The translations under genes and the position numbers were made by a program. A stretch of DNA of 57,496 bases. It comes from CBINFS01 sp966250015 (lineage in GTDB: Bacteria; Bacteroidota; Rhodothermia; Rhodothermales; DASSAV01). Below the pieces are notes generated by a model that did not search any database, was not told where the DNA came from, and saw only the letters and a list, made by a program, of their open reading frames with translations. The stretch lies in NCBI GenBank assembly GCA_966250015.1, contig CBINFS010000024.1:1-57496 (forward strand). Reading direction: 5' to 3'. Positions 40,279 to 49,044 of this stretch are shown here, piece by piece. Numbering within the stretch: the stretch's first letter is position 1; each line of letters begins with the position of its first letter.

Positions 40279-41076
40279 TCAGTAGTACTCGTACCACGCG
40301 ACGTAGGTCTCGTCGGTGCCGGTGGAGTCCTGGTCGATCGAGGTCTCGCTGCTGAGGCGGCCGAGGTCGTCGTAAGAGAAGCGGATCGCGCGAATGAGCG
40401 TCTTGGGCGGCATCTCGTAGATTTTCGATTCGACGTGCCGGCCGTCGCGGTAGACGTAGCTCGTCCGCTGCGTCTCGACGTCGCGGGCGGTAAACTCCTG
40501 CTCCTCGACGAGCCGTCCCTCATCGTCGTAGAGGTATTTGACGTACCAGTCGAGGAAGCCGTTTTCGAAAAACGATTTACGATCCAGTTTTCCGGCGGAG
40601 GTGTAATAATAAACGGTGATCTCATTCGAGCCGTTGATGTAATTGAGGCTCTCTTCGCCCACCGGGCGTCCATTTTCGTACGTGTATACCCGCAGCTCGG
40701 TCTGGCCGTAGCTGTCTTCGGCATGCGGCGTCCGGATGTACCTCTCACGCATGGCGGGGTCGTTCCCGTCGCCATACCCGTAGACGTCAAACCCTGTGAT
40801 GTGGTTGTTTGCCTGCTCTTCCGAGTAGCGGCATTCTACGACGAGCCTGCCCTTTTCGTCGTAGACGTACTCGGTCCACCTGGCGCGGACGGTCGTGTCG
40901 GGCGCGACGTATTCCGTCTTTGTTTTCAAGCGATGAACGCCGTCGGACGGAGGCTGAGCACGATCTACGAGGCAGGGATTGACGAAGGGGTCTTCAGTCG
41001 GAGGATCGACCACGCCGTCGTTGCAGGACACGAACAAAAACGCCGCCAGGACTGCGGCCCACACGATACTTCTCAT
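40279..41076 (-). CDS. YD-repeat-like lipoprotein, function unknown
   Basis: 265 residues. The signal MRSIVWAAVLAAFLFVSC places a lipobox cysteine at residue 18. The mature part has several loose repeats of the form Y-x-Y-D-E/D-x-G-R-L-V-x-E (EYVYDEKGRLVVE, YTYENGRPVGE, YLYDDEGRLVEE, YVYRDGRHVES, FSYDDLGRLSSE), which resemble YD/RHS-type repeats folded as antiparallel strands. It is probably displayed on a membrane. No partner gene is evident and it stands alone between repeat-rich DNA and a small hypothetical gene. Confidence 0.78.
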   Translation of the reverse strand: MRSIVWAAVLAAFLFVSCNDGVVDPPTEDPFVNPCLVDRAQPPSDGVHRLKTKTEYVAPDTTVRARWTEYVYDEKGRLVVECRYSEEQANNHITGFDVYGYGDGNDPAMRERYIRTPHAEDSYGQTELRVYTYENGRPVGEESLNYINGSNEITVYYYTSAGKLDRKSFFENGFLDWYVKYLYDDEGRLVEEQEFTARDVETQRTSYVYRDGRHVESKIYEMPPKTLIRAIRFSYDDLGRLSSETSIDQDSTGTDETYVAWYEYY

Positions 41077-41195
41077 CTGATACTACACCGTTGTACGAAT
41101 CAGGACATCGACGTCCAAAGATAAGCGCCCTCGCCCAGTGACGAAACGAATAACCTGTGGAAATCGATCCTGACGCCGTTTCAAACGGTGTAGCG

Positions 41196-41474
41196 TTACT
41201 CAGCCGGCATCGCGCCCACGCCGAACGTCGGCTTCAACCCGACCGTCAGGCGCTCCTGTGGCGCCTGCGATCTTTCGATGCCGCGAGCCACGAGCTCCGC
41301 TTCGATCAGCACCAGCGCCTCGACGACCTGCGATCGGATGTGATCCGTACTGTTAGATTTGCTGCTCGATAAAAGGGATAGGACGTGCCTGTACTCGACG
41401 ACCGTTTTGAGAAGGGCGTAATCCGTTAAAAGGGGCAATGTTACCGGTATAAACTCATTCTTCTGTTCTGACAT
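41196..41474 (-). CDS. Hypothetical small protein
   Basis: 92 residues, no family recognised. The sequence is mostly helical in character (LPLLTDYALLKTVVEYRHVLSLLSS and STDHIRSQVVEALVLIEAELVARGI), with no signal or membrane segment. The ATG at 41474 (MSEQKNEF) is the more natural start; in-frame codons reach 41513. Codon use looks like its neighbours and no other frame competes on this stretch. It is 141 bp downstream of the Rcp1-type receiver on the same strand, which is weak evidence of co-transcription. Confidence 0.5.
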   Translation of the reverse strand: MSEQKNEFIPVTLPLLTDYALLKTVVEYRHVLSLLSSSKSNSTDHIRSQVVEALVLIEAELVARGIERSQAPQERLTVGLKPTFGVGAMPAE

Positions 41475-41615
41475 GCTACGGCTCCAGGCAACTGTTCGTC
41501 CAATTCCACTCAATCAAGTATAATGCGCCGGTAAACCATTGCCCATCGGGCAAAAACCGATTATCCATTCAGGATTTCACCGATACGTCTACGAAAATGG
41601 TAGGGGGAAACAGGA

Positions 41616-42086
41616 CTAAACCAACACGGGGGCAGCTATAAAGGGCACTCGGGCGATCTCGAACCAGAACGATATCAGGATTCGAATGACTTCTGCCAGC
41701 TCCACGAACGAGGACGGTTTGGTGATATATGCATTTGCGCCCGACCGGTAACAAAAGTCCACGTCTTCCTTGTGGTTGGAAGTCGTGAACGCCACGATTG
41801 GAATACAGCGCAACCCGGGCGTACCTTTGATTTCACGAAGCGCCTCGCGTCCGTCTTTGCGAGGCATGTTTAGATCGAGCAGGATGAGGCTCGGGAACGA
41901 TCCCTTCTTATCCTCCTCGGTTGGTCCACATTCACGTAAGTAGTTAAGCAGCTCTTCTCCGTTCTCCACCACGTCGACCCACGATATCACTCCACTGGCC
42001 GATACGGCCTTTTTGAGCAAGAACTGGTCATCGGGATCGTCCTCCGCAACTAATATCCGATACCTTGATCGTTCTGCCTGCACCAT
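41616..42086 (-). CDS. Rcp1-type response regulator receiver
   Basis: 156-residue single receiver of the Rcp1/CheY-like subgroup that answers phytochrome-like or PAS kinases: ILVAEDDPDDQFLLKKAV at the start, LILLDLNMPRKDGREALREIK with the phospho-acceptor aspartate, PIVAFTTSNHKEDV, and GANAYITKP with the switch lysine. A hydrophobic tail (ILISFWFEIARVPFIAAPVLV) extends a little beyond the domain. The ATG at 42086 opens directly before the domain; the frame runs on to 42233 without resemblance to anything. No kinase gene is adjacent. Confidence 0.86.
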   Translation of the reverse strand: MVQAERSRYRILVAEDDPDDQFLLKKAVSASGVISWVDVVENGEELLNYLRECGPTEEDKKGSFPSLILLDLNMPRKDGREALREIKGTPGLRCIPIVAFTTSNHKEDVDFCYRSGANAYITKPSSFVELAEVIRILISFWFEIARVPFIAAPVLV

Positions 42087-42403
42087 CGGATCCTCCGCGC
42101 GCGACACACGCAAAAACCGCACGATCCTTACCCGTTCTTCCGAACCGACCAGCGTGACCGGAGGGGAGAAAGGGATTTCCGAGCGTCGCGGACAAAATAT
42201 TACGTAATTTTTCCCCGGGGTATCATCCGTCACCCTAAAGGCTTATAGGGAAAACCCTGAATAACATATACGCCAACATTTTCAAAACCCGCCATACGAA
42301 AGTAATAATATGATTTTAAGACTATCAAGTGCGAAATTGTACATGTGTGCGGCAGCGGCGTTATGCTACCATTAACACACACCCGCTCAAGCAAAGTGGA
42401 CAA
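42087..42403. promoter_or_regulatory. Divergent intergenic region between receiver and tilS
   Basis: About 317 bp. The part nearest the receiver is open in its frame but shows no conserved protein. The central section (about 42200-42320) is AT-rich and probably holds promoters for both directions. No clear operator, RNA gene or repeat was seen. Confidence 0.4.
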
Positions 42404-43855
42404 ATGAACGCGGAATACGGGACGAAAAACCTGATCGAACGGGTGGAGGGCAGCATCCTCCGGCACCACCTGTTGCAGCATGACGACCGTGTGGTCGTGG
42501 GTATTAGCGGCGGCGTCGATTCGGTCGTCTTGCTCCACGTCCTGCACCGGCTCGGCTACGACGTGATCGGTGCGCACGTGAACTATCACCTGCGCGGTGA
42601 GGCGTCCGATCTCGACGAGACGCACGTAAGGGACTTCTGCCGGGACCTCAACGTGCCGCTGCACGTCGCTTCGTTTGACACCCGAAAAGTCAGCGAAGAT
42701 CGGAGCTTATCGATCCAGGAAACCGCGCGCGACCTGCGGTACGACTTCTTCTACGACCTGGCCGTCCGGACCGGCGCGAATGTAGTCGCCGTGGCTCACC
42801 ACGCCGACGACCAGGCCGAAACCGTCCTGCTAAACCTGTTTCGCGGAACGGGTCCGGACGGCCTCGCCGGAATGCCCGTCTCCCGCCTCCTTCGTGACAG
42901 CGGCTCCATCCGACTGATCCGCCCGCTCCTGGACATCAGTCGTTCCGAGATCGAAAACTACGCAGCAACAGAAGCCATCACGTGGCGGGACGACCAGAGC
43001 AACGAAAGCCTGAAGTACCGCCGGGGCGCCGTCCGCAACGCCATCCTCCCCGTCATCTACCAGCATTTCGGGCCGTCGGCGCGAGACAACATCCTTCGGT
43101 CGGCGGGATTGCAGCGGGCATTCATCGAATCCACGATCCGCCCCGAATACGAGGCGCTCTGGAAAACCTGCGCCCGGACGACGCCCGATGGGGGTTACCT
43201 GCTGATCGGTCCCTTGATGGGCTTCCCGCAGGTCTTCCGCGAAGGGCTCTTCTTGACTGCGCTGCGTCGGTGGCTGCCCGGTGCGCCGGTCGACGCCGCC
43301 ATGGCGGCGCGCATCGAGGGCCTGCTCGATTCCTCACCCGGCCGCCGCATCGAGCTGCCAGAAGGTGCCGTCTGGCGTGGCCGCGACCGCCTCGTGTTTA
43401 CCCGTAAATCGCCCCTTACCTTCGAACCGCAGCCGCTCGAACCTGGCGAGACGGTTCACGTCGAAGGTGGAAGCCTTACCGTCGAGGTTTTAGACGAGCG
43501 CCCCGAGCGCCTCGAAGAAGGCGCACCGACCGTCCTGTACGCCGACGCCGACCGCCTCCAATTCCCACTGATCGTGGACCGCTGGCGTCCCGGCGACCGG
43601 TTTCAGCCCTTCGGCATGGCCGGCTCCAAAAAAATCAGCGACTTCCTCACCGACGAAAAGGCGCCTCCCGAAAGCCGTAACCGGGTGCCCGTGATCCGCT
43701 CAGAAGGCCGGATCGTGGCTGTTGCCGGCTACCGCATCGCCGACGAAGTCCGCATCCGCCCCGACACCAGGCGTTTTGCAAAGATCACGTACAATCCGAT
43801 CCCAATGTCCGGAATCGACACCTCCGGACTATCTTCAGTCGGTGAGAAGCCGTAA
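42404..43855 (+). CDS. tilS: tRNA(Ile)-lysidine synthase
   Basis: 483-residue essential enzyme that converts C34 of the AUA-reading tRNA-Ile to lysidine using ATP and lysine. The PP-loop VVGISGGVDSVVLLHVL is at 31-47, then AHVNYHLRGEASDLDETHVRDFC and VVAVAHHADDQAETVLLNLFRGTG. The substrate-binding and C-terminal TilS domains follow (RWRPGDRFQPFGMAGSKKISDFLTDEKAP). The ATG at 42404 fits the family; the frame extends to 42329 with unrelated residues. hpt follows 42 bp later, the order tilS-hpt being common in bacteria. Confidence 0.94.
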   Translation: MNAEYGTKNLIERVEGSILRHHLLQHDDRVVVGISGGVDSVVLLHVLHRLGYDVIGAHVNYHLRGEASDLDETHVRDFCRDLNVPLHVASFDTRKVSEDRSLSIQETARDLRYDFFYDLAVRTGANVVAVAHHADDQAETVLLNLFRGTGPDGLAGMPVSRLLRDSGSIRLIRPLLDISRSEIENYAATEAITWRDDQSNESLKYRRGAVRNAILPVIYQHFGPSARDNILRSAGLQRAFIESTIRPEYEALWKTCARTTPDGGYLLIGPLMGFPQVFREGLFLTALRRWLPGAPVDAAMAARIEGLLDSSPGRRIELPEGAVWRGRDRLVFTRKSPLTFEPQPLEPGETVHVEGGSLTVEVLDERPERLEEGAPTVLYADADRLQFPLIVDRWRPGDRFQPFGMAGSKKISDFLTDEKAPPESRNRVPVIRSEGRIVAVAGYRIADEVRIRPDTRRFAKITYNPIPMSGIDTSGLSSVGEKP

Positions 43856-43897
43856 TTTGAGATTTTATTTTTCCCGTTGTACGAATCCGCGTAGACT

Positions 43898-44458
43898 ATG
43901 CCCGGCCTCGCATCCATGAACAACGTCATTATCTGCCGGAACGAGCGTTTCCGCATTTACCTCGACCAGGCGACCATCCAGCGCCGCGTCGAGGAGATTG
44001 GCCGGGAGATCAGCCGCGACTACGAAGGCAAGACCCCGATCCTGATCGGCGTGCTCAACGGCGCTTTCATGTTCATCGCCGACCTGCTCCGGGCCATCAC
44101 GATCGACTGCGAGGTCGACTTCCTCAAGCTCTCGTCCTACGGCGCCAGCAAGGTCTCCAGCGGGCAGGTGCGCGAGCTGAAAAAGATCGACGCGGACATA
44201 GCGGGCAGGCACGTGATCGTCGTGGAGGACATCGTCGACACCGGGTTATCAATGCAGTACATCCTTGATGGTCTGGCGAAGCACGAGCCCGCCTCCCTGC
44301 GCGTGGCAACGCTCCTCCACAAGTACGAGGCCACCACCACCGACGTCCAGCTCGACTACGTCGGCTTCCGGATCAAAAACCTCTTCGTCATCGGCTACGG
44401 CCTCGATTACGGCCAGATCGCCCGCAACCTCCCCGACATCTACATCCTCGACGAGTAG
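43898..44458 (+). CDS. hpt: Hypoxanthine phosphoribosyltransferase
   Basis: 186-residue purine-salvage enzyme that joins hypoxanthine or guanine to PRPP. Present: PILIGVLNGAFMFIADLLR, the flexible-loop segment KLSSYGASKVSSGQV, the PRPP-binding IVVEDIVDTGLSMQYI with its paired acidic residues, and YVGFRIKNLFVIGYGLDYGQIARNLPDIYIL at the end. Start at 43898 or six codons later at 43916. It follows tilS closely and probably shares its message. Confidence 0.94.
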   Translation: MPGLASMNNVIICRNERFRIYLDQATIQRRVEEIGREISRDYEGKTPILIGVLNGAFMFIADLLRAITIDCEVDFLKLSSYGASKVSSGQVRELKKIDADIAGRHVIVVEDIVDTGLSMQYILDGLAKHEPASLRVATLLHKYEATTTDVQLDYVGFRIKNLFVIGYGLDYGQIARNLPDIYILDE

Positions 44459-44881
44459 GCCTGCTCTGTATCAAAGCAAATGGCAGCCTGAAGGTATTTT
44501 ACGACCCTATAGACACCTGGTAACCGTCCCCTCGAGGGGACCCCAGGGGTGTAAATGGCCCGCTTTGAGCAGTCGCTGAACCCTGAGCATATCCGCCATT
44601 TTTGTGCTGACACCCCCAAAAGCCCCCTCGAGGGGGCTGCCGTTCGTTGCCAATCTTGTACCTGTGGCACGTACCCCAAGCATATTATTTACCTGACCGC
44701 AGGCGCAACCAAACCGTCCCCTTGAGGGGACAACAGGGGTGTAAAACGGACCGGTAAAGCCTTTCTTTGAGCCAAAGCGGTTCTCATAAGGCGCGCCTTA
44801 AAAAAGAATCCTCGTGACATTGCAGGCGGCGGGGCCTATCATTTTCGGATCCGAAAACCTGATCCCAACCACACGCGACTC
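44459..44881. repeat. Intergenic region with CCCCTCGAGGGG-type repeats
   Basis: About 420 bp, no gene. Three related hairpin-bearing elements: GTCCCCTCGAGGGGACCCCA then GGGGTGTAAA (about 44525-44555), CACCCCCAAAAGCCCCCTCG then AGGGGGCTG (about 44610-44640, inverted), and GTCCCCTTGAGGGGACAACA then GGGGTGTAAA (about 44715-44745). Related copies lie at 55216-55325. The S9 peptidase promoter presumably lies in 44760-44870. Confidence 0.7.
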
Positions 44882-47635
44882 ATGAAGGGTTTTTCCAGCC
44901 TCCGCGCCATTTTGATCTTTTTGCTTTCACTGGGCCTTGCCGTCCCGTCTTCGGCTCAAACAGGTAAAAGAAAGTGGACCGTCGAGGACGTCCTGAAGCA
45001 GGAGTCGATCCAGCACGTCGACATCGCACCGGACGGCAACCGCGTGCTCTGGACGAAGCGCACGCCGGATTTCGAAAAGGACGGCTATTCGACCGACATC
45101 TTTCTCACCTTCATTAACGACCCGTACGGCTCAGGCAAACCCGCCACCGTCCAGCTCACTCGAACGGGTGATTCGAGCAATCCGGTCTGGAGTCCAGACG
45201 GCCGGCACCTGGCGTTCCTGTCGTCGCGCGCCATTCAGAAAGATGGGAAGGAAGAAAAGAAAGGCCGGCAGATCTGGCTGATGGACGGCCGGGGCGGCGA
45301 ACCCCGATCCCTTACCTCGCTCGAAAACAGCCCGATCGCGTTCGCCTGGCTGGATTCGGCGACGATCCTGTTCACTGCCCGCGAGGAGCCGACCGCCTAC
45401 GAGGCCGCCCTCAAAAAGGCGAAGGACGACGTGCTGGTCGTCGAGGACACCCTTCTCTTCCACCCGGTCCGCCTCTTCAAGCTCGACGTGGCATCAGGTA
45501 AAATCGAGCGTCTCACCACGAACGACTACCAGATTGGTGAATTTGCACCGAGCCCAGACGGGAAGTGGGTCGTCTATTCGATCAACCGCTCGCCGGTGCA
45601 GTCCGACGCTCGCAACCAGCCCCTCCAGTACCTGCTCGACCTTTCGACCGGCGAGGCGACGGAGATCTTCGCGGAAAAGTACTTCGACCCGTCCGGCTTC
45701 GCCTGGTCACCGGACGGCAAAGGGTTTTACGCTTCAGACACCTATTCGTCCGACCCGGAAAACGAGGGCGCCGGCATCGAGGAGCTCTTCTACTTCGATA
45801 CGGCCACCCGAACGCACGTAAAGGTGCCCCTCGACTGGCCGAACGGCATCGGCAGAGGCGGCTACGCCGTCACCGCTAACGGCGTCCACGTCCAGGCTGC
45901 CGACGGGCCGTATCAGAAGCCTCGGTTCTACCGGAAAACCGGGACGGGCTGGACCTTCGTCGAGGTAGACGATCCCTCCCTGCGGCACGTCACGTCGTTC
46001 GTGACCGGGAAGGGCTCGAACCGCGTCGTCTACGTCTACTCCGAAGCGGACGTGCCTCCCACCTATCACTTCGCCACGTACGAGGACGGCCGGCTCACCG
46101 AAAAGGGCGTACTCACTGAGATCAACGCCCACCTCAAGGATCTCGCCATCGCACGCGCCGAAGTTACCCGCTGGAAGGGCTTTGGAGGGGACGAAATAAA
46201 CGGCATCTTATACTATCCGCACGATTACCAGCCCGGGCGGCGGTACCCGCTGATCGTCGCCATCCACGGAGGCCCGAGCAGCGCCGATCTCGACGCCTGG
46301 AGCGAGCGCTGGGCGTACTACCCGAACCTGCTCGCCCAGAAGGGCGCCTTCGTCCTCATGCCGAACTACCACGGTTCAGGCCACCACGGCCTCGAGTTCG
46401 TCGAGTCGATCAAAGGCCACTACTACGAAAAGGAAGTGCCCGACATCGTCAACGGAATCGAGCACCTCGTTGATCAGGGACTCGTCGATCGGGACTCGCT
46501 CGGCGTCATGGGCTGGTCGAATGGCGGCATCCTCACGATTGCCCTGACCGTCGAACACCCCGACCTCTTCAAGGCAGCCGCTCCCGGCGCCGGCAACGTA
46601 AACTGGATCTCCGATTACGGCAATTGCGCCTTCGGCGTCCGGTTCGACGACTCGTACTTCGGCGGGGCGCCGTGGGAACGCCTCGACGACTACGTAAAAA
46701 AGAGCCCGCTCTTCCGCCTCGACCGCGTCGTCACCCCCACCCTGATCTCGTTCGGCGACCGGGACACGTCGGTCCCCACCGAGCAGGGCTGGCAGCACTA
46801 CCGCGCCCTCCAGCAGATCGGCAAGGCGCCGGTCCGGTTCCTGCTCTTCCCCGGGCAACCACACGGACTCGGCCGGCTCTCCCACCAGAAGCGGAAAGTA
46901 GAAGAAGAGCTCGCGTGGTTCGACTACTACCTGTTCGGCCGGCGCACGCTCGATGATGACGTTCACAAGCGAGTCGTGCAAGAGGGCTCTCCCCTTGCGC
47001 TGCTCGATCGCGTGAAGGTGATCAAAAAGACGGAGGATGGCTTGTACGGAGAGCTGAAAAACGGCGTCCTCGTGCCTGAGACCGTTCCGCTGGGCGACAC
47101 GCTGCTCGTCGGCCGTTTCGAGGTTACCCGCGCGCAGTTCCAGGCCTTCCGGCCTGGTTACCCCGTCGCACCCGGCAAAGGCAACTACCCCGCAACCGGC
47201 CTCACGCTCGACGACGCCCGCGACTATATGGCGTGGCTGAGCAAACAGACCGGCCGGACGTACCGCCTGCCGACGGAAAAGGAGATGAAAACTCTGACCG
47301 GCGTCGCCGGTCCCGCCGAAAACGATCTGTCATACTGGGCAGGATACAAGCCAAACGCCGACGAGCTGAAGGTCCTGCTCGCCGAGGTTGCCCGGCACGA
47401 TCCCGACGACCTCCTGCTCCCCGTCGGCTCTCGCCCGCCCGGAAACGCCGGAAAGGCCGACGCCCCGTTGCTCTACGACACGAACGGAAATGCCGCAGAG
47501 TGGTCAACGGACGACAAAGGAAACGGGATCGTCCTCGGCGGTTCCGCCACGACGTTCGACGATCCCCGTACCGACGGCCCCGACCCGGTGCCACCCGCCT
47601 TCACCGGCTTCCGCGTCGTGGCCGAGCCTGACTGA
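44882..47635 (+). CDS. S9 prolyl-oligopeptidase family peptidase fused to an FGE/SUMF1-like domain
   Basis: 917-residue exported peptidase with a signal peptide (MKGFSSLRAILIFLLSLGLAVPSSAQ). Residues about 30-400 form a TolB/WD-like propeller (NPVWSPDGRHLAFLS, FAWSPDGKGFYASD). The alpha/beta hydrolase domain holds S546 in GWSNGG, an acid at D626/D628 in FGDRDTSVPTEQ, and H661 in QPHGLG. From about 720 a formylglycine-generating-enzyme-like domain follows (VGRFEVTRAQFQAF, LDDARDYMAWLSKQTGRTYRLPTEKE, YDTNGNAAEWS, FTGFRVV). It has no cysteine, so it cannot be an active FGE and is likely a binding module. It is a single frame with no sign of frameshift. Confidence 0.9.
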   Translation: MKGFSSLRAILIFLLSLGLAVPSSAQTGKRKWTVEDVLKQESIQHVDIAPDGNRVLWTKRTPDFEKDGYSTDIFLTFINDPYGSGKPATVQLTRTGDSSNPVWSPDGRHLAFLSSRAIQKDGKEEKKGRQIWLMDGRGGEPRSLTSLENSPIAFAWLDSATILFTAREEPTAYEAALKKAKDDVLVVEDTLLFHPVRLFKLDVASGKIERLTTNDYQIGEFAPSPDGKWVVYSINRSPVQSDARNQPLQYLLDLSTGEATEIFAEKYFDPSGFAWSPDGKGFYASDTYSSDPENEGAGIEELFYFDTATRTHVKVPLDWPNGIGRGGYAVTANGVHVQAADGPYQKPRFYRKTGTGWTFVEVDDPSLRHVTSFVTGKGSNRVVYVYSEADVPPTYHFATYEDGRLTEKGVLTEINAHLKDLAIARAEVTRWKGFGGDEINGILYYPHDYQPGRRYPLIVAIHGGPSSADLDAWSERWAYYPNLLAQKGAFVLMPNYHGSGHHGLEFVESIKGHYYEKEVPDIVNGIEHLVDQGLVDRDSLGVMGWSNGGILTIALTVEHPDLFKAAAPGAGNVNWISDYGNCAFGVRFDDSYFGGAPWERLDDYVKKSPLFRLDRVVTPTLISFGDRDTSVPTEQGWQHYRALQQIGKAPVRFLLFPGQPHGLGRLSHQKRKVEEELAWFDYYLFGRRTLDDDVHKRVVQEGSPLALLDRVKVIKKTEDGLYGELKNGVLVPETVPLGDTLLVGRFEVTRAQFQAFRPGYPVAPGKGNYPATGLTLDDARDYMAWLSKQTGRTYRLPTEKEMKTLTGVAGPAENDLSYWAGYKPNADELKVLLAEVARHDPDDLLLPVGSRPPGNAGKADAPLLYDTNGNAAEWSTDDKGNGIVLGGSATTFDDPRTDGPDPVPPAFTGFRVVAEPD

Positions 47636-47642
47636 ATCGGCC

Positions 47643-48947
47643 CTATCCTTCGTTCAACGAGGGGGAATCCGGTGCGGCTTCCTTCGGGTAGCTCACGTAC
47701 GGCTTGACGATGGAATCGGAGAGGTTCGCAACCGCCGCGGCGTCGGTGGACTGCGACAGCTCGCGCACCACGCCCCTGCGGTCGATCACCCCGATCGAGT
47801 TCTCCTCCCGCTCGTACGTCATGAGGCGCGATCGGTCGATCGTGAGATAGTAGGAAGCGTCTTCGCTTGCCGAGGCCTGGTCGGAGAGCCCGCTCTTCAC
47901 GAGCCAGTCCTCCACCCGCTCCCGCCACGAGGCCACCACGTCGTCCGAGGGCGTTTCGGGCATGAAGACCACCCGAAAGAAGTCGCGGTTGATGAACCTT
48001 CGCGCCAGGTCGGCCAGCACCCGGTCGTCATGGTGCATCCATTGCTTGACCGAGAATAGCACGTCCGAGTCGTCGAGGTTGCAGAAAACCTTCCGGACGT
48101 CCGCGTGCTTCAGGCTGTTACGGTCGATCCGGTTGCGGAGGAAAAACATGAGGGCCGGCGAGCAGCCGTCGCCGACACGGTCGTCACCGTCAGCCAGGTG
48201 CTTCCGGACGCGCCGGAAGATCGCCCGCAGCACCTGGTCGCCCGCCACGACGGTCTTGTGCAGGTAGACCTGCCAGAACATCAGGTGGCGCGAAATCAGG
48301 AAGTTCTCGACCGCGTAGATCCCTTTGGACTCGATCACGATGCTCGAGCCGGGTCCACCTTCGAGCGGCTCGACGCGCAGCGTCTTGATGATCCGCTCAA
48401 CGCCCACCTGTCCCTCGGCGACGCCCGTAAAAAACGAGTCCCGGCGGAGGTAATCGAGCCGGTCCATGTCGAGCTGGCTCGAGATGAGCTGGTGGAAGAA
48501 GGGGCGTTCGTAGGTGTCGTCGAAGATCTTCACAGTGAGGTCGAGCCGTCCCCCGAAGCGCTTGTTCAGGTCGAGCAGGAAGAGGCGGCTCATGTCCTCG
48601 TGCCGGAAGTCCTCGATGAGCTCGTGCTCGAGCGTATGCGAGAACGGGCCGTGGCCGATGTCGTGCAAGAGCGCGGCGGCCAGCGCAGCGGTCGTCTCCT
48701 CCGGCGAGATCGGCGTCCCCTTCTCCGACAGGTTCAGGAGGACGTCCTGCATGAGCGCCATCGCCCCGAGCGCGTGTCCGAACCGCGTGTGCTCCGCACC
48801 GGGAAACACCAGGTACCCGACCCCGAGCTGCCTGATCCGCCGCAGCCGCTGCACCTCAAACGTCTGGATCAGGTCGACGATCAGATTCTTCGGAACGGAA
48901 ATGAACCCGTGAACCGGGTCGGAGAATATTTTGAATCGGCTTTCCAG
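47643..48947 (-). CDS. HD domain phosphohydrolase, apparent CTG start
   Basis: About 434 residues, related to dGTPase-like HD proteins. The HD motif is intact (EHTRFGHALGAM at about 52-63, ALLHDIGHGPFSH at about 92-104, then the later D of SQLDMDRLDYLRRDS). Family members begin KIFSDPVHGFISVP...LIQTFEVQRLRRIRQLG; here that leader is encoded in frame from about 48932 to 48855, upstream of the first usual start (GTG at 48854). No ATG, GTG or TTG lies between it and the stop at 48987. CTG at 48947, giving LESRFKIFSDP, is the most natural initiation site. Substrate unknown. Divergent from the GH97 gene, 97 bp away. Confidence 0.82.
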   Translation of the reverse strand: MESRFKIFSDPVHGFISVPKNLIVDLIQTFEVQRLRRIRQLGVGYLVFPGAEHTRFGHALGAMALMQDVLLNLSEKGTPISPEETTAALAAALLHDIGHGPFSHTLEHELIEDFRHEDMSRLFLLDLNKRFGGRLDLTVKIFDDTYERPFFHQLISSQLDMDRLDYLRRDSFFTGVAEGQVGVERIIKTLRVEPLEGGPGSSIVIESKGIYAVENFLISRHLMFWQVYLHKTVVAGDQVLRAIFRRVRKHLADGDDRVGDGCSPALMFFLRNRIDRNSLKHADVRKVFCNLDDSDVLFSVKQWMHHDDRVLADLARRFINRDFFRVVFMPETPSDDVVASWRERVEDWLVKSGLSDQASASEDASYYLTIDRSRLMTYEREENSIGVIDRRGVVRELSQSTDAAAVANLSDSIVKPYVSYPKEAAPDSPSLNEG

Positions 48948-49044
48948 GATTCTGAAGGATTGAGGTCCAGATTTTGACCGTGATCGCTAAAAATAGCGCG
49001 TTAATTTCCTGCTAACAACTGCCGACGGGCTTCCCCGCTTGCGG

